From the NCBI GenBank assembly GCA_020720905.1, contig DYNT01000085.1:1-5842 (forward strand): 5,842 nt of DNA, in the 5' to 3' direction. The translations under genes and the position numbers were made by a program. Origin of the DNA: Micavibrio aeruginosavorus. Lineage in GTDB: Bacteria; Pseudomonadota; Alphaproteobacteria; UBA9219. The stretch's first letter is position 1. Every line of letters begins with the position of its first letter. The notes beneath the pieces were generated by a model. That model saw only the letters and a list, made by a program, of their open reading frames with translations. It was not told the DNA's origin and made no database searches. Below are positions 4,845 through 5,842 of the stretch, piece by piece.

Positions 4845-5842
4845 GGCCGCCCCCGCGTTAGATCAACGGCGCGGCGCAGGTCGTCCAGCGCGATGGATCC
4901 CGCCGCAACGCGCCGCAGGCCGTCTTGCTGCATCGTGATAAACCCTTCATGGCGGGCGGTTTCCAGAAGCGTGGTGTGGGGTGCTTTGGCTGCTATCAAA
5001 TCGTCCAAAGCGGGCGTGATGGGAATCGCTTCGGCAATCACGGTGCGTCCTATGCGCCCTGTGTGAGCGCAAGCGTCGCAGCCATCGGCCTGTGCCAGTT
5101 GCGGCACATCAAGGCCAAACGCGCTGAAAAGGGTTTGTTCCTCGGCGGTGGCCTCGCGCTCGTGCTTGCAATGGGGGCACAGCGTGCGGACAAGGCGTTG
5201 CGCGATCAGCCCTGATATATTGCCAGAGAGAACGCGTGGGTTGAGGCCAAGATCAATCAGGCGTGGCAGCGCCCCCAGCGCGTCATTGCTGTGCAGCGTT
5301 GTATAAACCTGATGGCCTGTCATCGCGGCGCGAAGCGCCATGTGCGCAGTTTCCGGATCGCGGATTTCGCCGATTAAAATAATATCGGGATCCATGCGAA
5401 GAATGCCGCGCACGCCAGCGGCGAAATCAAGGCCTTGGTTTTCGGCAATCGAGGTCTGGCGGATCAGTTCTAATTGATATTCCACAGGCTCTTCCAACGT
5501 CGCGATATGAACGTCAGGCGTGCTGATTTTCTTCAGCATGGAATAAAGCGTCGTCGTTTTACCGCTGCCCGTTGGCCCCGTCACCAACGTGATGCCTTGC
5601 GGTTTATCTGTCATAGCCTGAAGCCGCGCCAGCGTCGCTTCGTGATAGCCTAAGCTTTCCAAAGGCCGCAGGGATTTTTTGTGATCCAGAAGGCGCACGA
5701 CAATCGTCTCGCCCCACACGGTTGGCATGATGGCAACGCGGCAATCGATGGTGCTGCCGTCCTGTTGTTTTTGAAAGCGGCCATCTTGGATGCTGCGCGT
5801 ATCGGCGATGTTCATCCCCGCCATGATCTTGATGCGGCTGGT
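4841..5842 (-). CDS. gspE: Type II secretion / type IV pilus assembly ATPase, GspE/PilB family (5' end missing)
   Basis: The C-terminal 333 residues of a GspE/PilB/MshE ATPase; the frame is open at the right edge, so the N-terminal docking domain and part of N2 are missing. The fragment opens with TSRIKIMAGMNIADTRSIQD, the conserved N2 motif. In order there follow the Walker A loop GPTGSGKT (fragment residues 89-96), the Asp box around IATLEEPVEYQL (113-124), Walker B with DPDIILIGEIRDPETA (151-166), and the His box with AAMTGHQVYTTLHSNDA (about 172-188). A tetracysteine zinc site has Cys222, Cys225, Cys255 and Cys258, spaced C-x2-C-x29-C-x2-C, as in Vibrio EpsE. The enzyme is a cytoplasmic hexamer that powers filament growth. 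All catalytic motifs look intact, and an assembly rather than a retraction role is favoured because PilT-type ATPases lack the zinc site. The stop overlaps the gspF start as ATGA. Confidence 0.95.
   Translation of the reverse strand, partial: TSRIKIMAGMNIADTRSIQDGRFQKQQDGSTIDCRVAIMPTVWGETIVVRLLDHKKSLRPLESLGYHEATLARLQAMTDKPQGITLVTGPTGSGKTTTLYSMLKKISTPDVHIATLEEPVEYQLELIRQTSIAENQGLDFAAGVRGILRMDPDIILIGEIRDPETAHMALRAAMTGHQVYTTLHSNDALGALPRLIDLGLNPRVLSGNISGLIAQRLVRTLCPHCKHEREATAEEQTLFSAFGLDVPQLAQADGCDACAHTGRIGRTVIAEAIPITPALDDLIAAKAPHTTLLETARHEGFITMQQDGLRRVAAGSIALDDLRRAVDLTRGRP

Noticed and set aside
1..5842. CRISPR array, insertion sequence, tRNA or phage genes
   Set aside because: No regularly spaced direct repeats, transposase or integrase motifs, terminal inverted repeats or tRNA-like cloverleaf were seen; almost all the window is accounted for by coding genes.

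Overview
The window looks like chromosomal DNA of a Gram-negative proteobacterium, most likely an alphaproteobacterium. The left end carries the 3' part of a long-form ribosome hibernation factor (hpf) followed 11 bases later by ptsN. That pair belongs to the rpoN-hpf-ptsN neighbourhood. The C-terminal dimerisation domain of the long HPF form argues against the short HPF of enteric gammaproteobacteria, and no rapZ follows ptsN. The lineage assignment is an inference; nothing here fixes a genus.

Layout: hpf (partial, +), ptsN (+) and a small single-pass membrane protein gene (+, about 61 residues) occupy bases 2-1046. A convergent gap of 93 bases follows (1047-1139), with no convincing terminator. 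From 5842 down to 1140 the minus strand holds one tight five-gene operon, read right to left: a GspE/PilB-family assembly ATPase (its N-terminus lies outside the window), a GspF/PilC-family inner-membrane platform protein, a GspL-like or PilM-PilN-like bitopic protein, a small GspM/PilO-like bitopic protein, and a small exported protein resembling the PilP/GspC/MshK periplasmic subunits.

The five operon products together make up the cytoplasmic motor and inner-membrane platform of a type IV filament machine (type II secretion system, type IV pilus or MSHA-like pilus). E supplies ATP hydrolysis, F is the membrane rotor/platform, the L- and M-like proteins form the trans-membrane scaffold, and the last protein probably bridges to a secretin. 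No pilins, prepilin peptidase or secretin lie inside the window, so secretion system versus pilus cannot be decided. All four gene junctions are 4-base ATGA overlaps, each within a CCATGA hexamer, so every upstream protein ends in proline; this implies translational coupling.

The last three operon genes are too diverged for confident naming. They are assigned mainly from domain architecture and gene order. I saw no RNA genes, CRISPR arrays, insertion sequences or other mobile elements.
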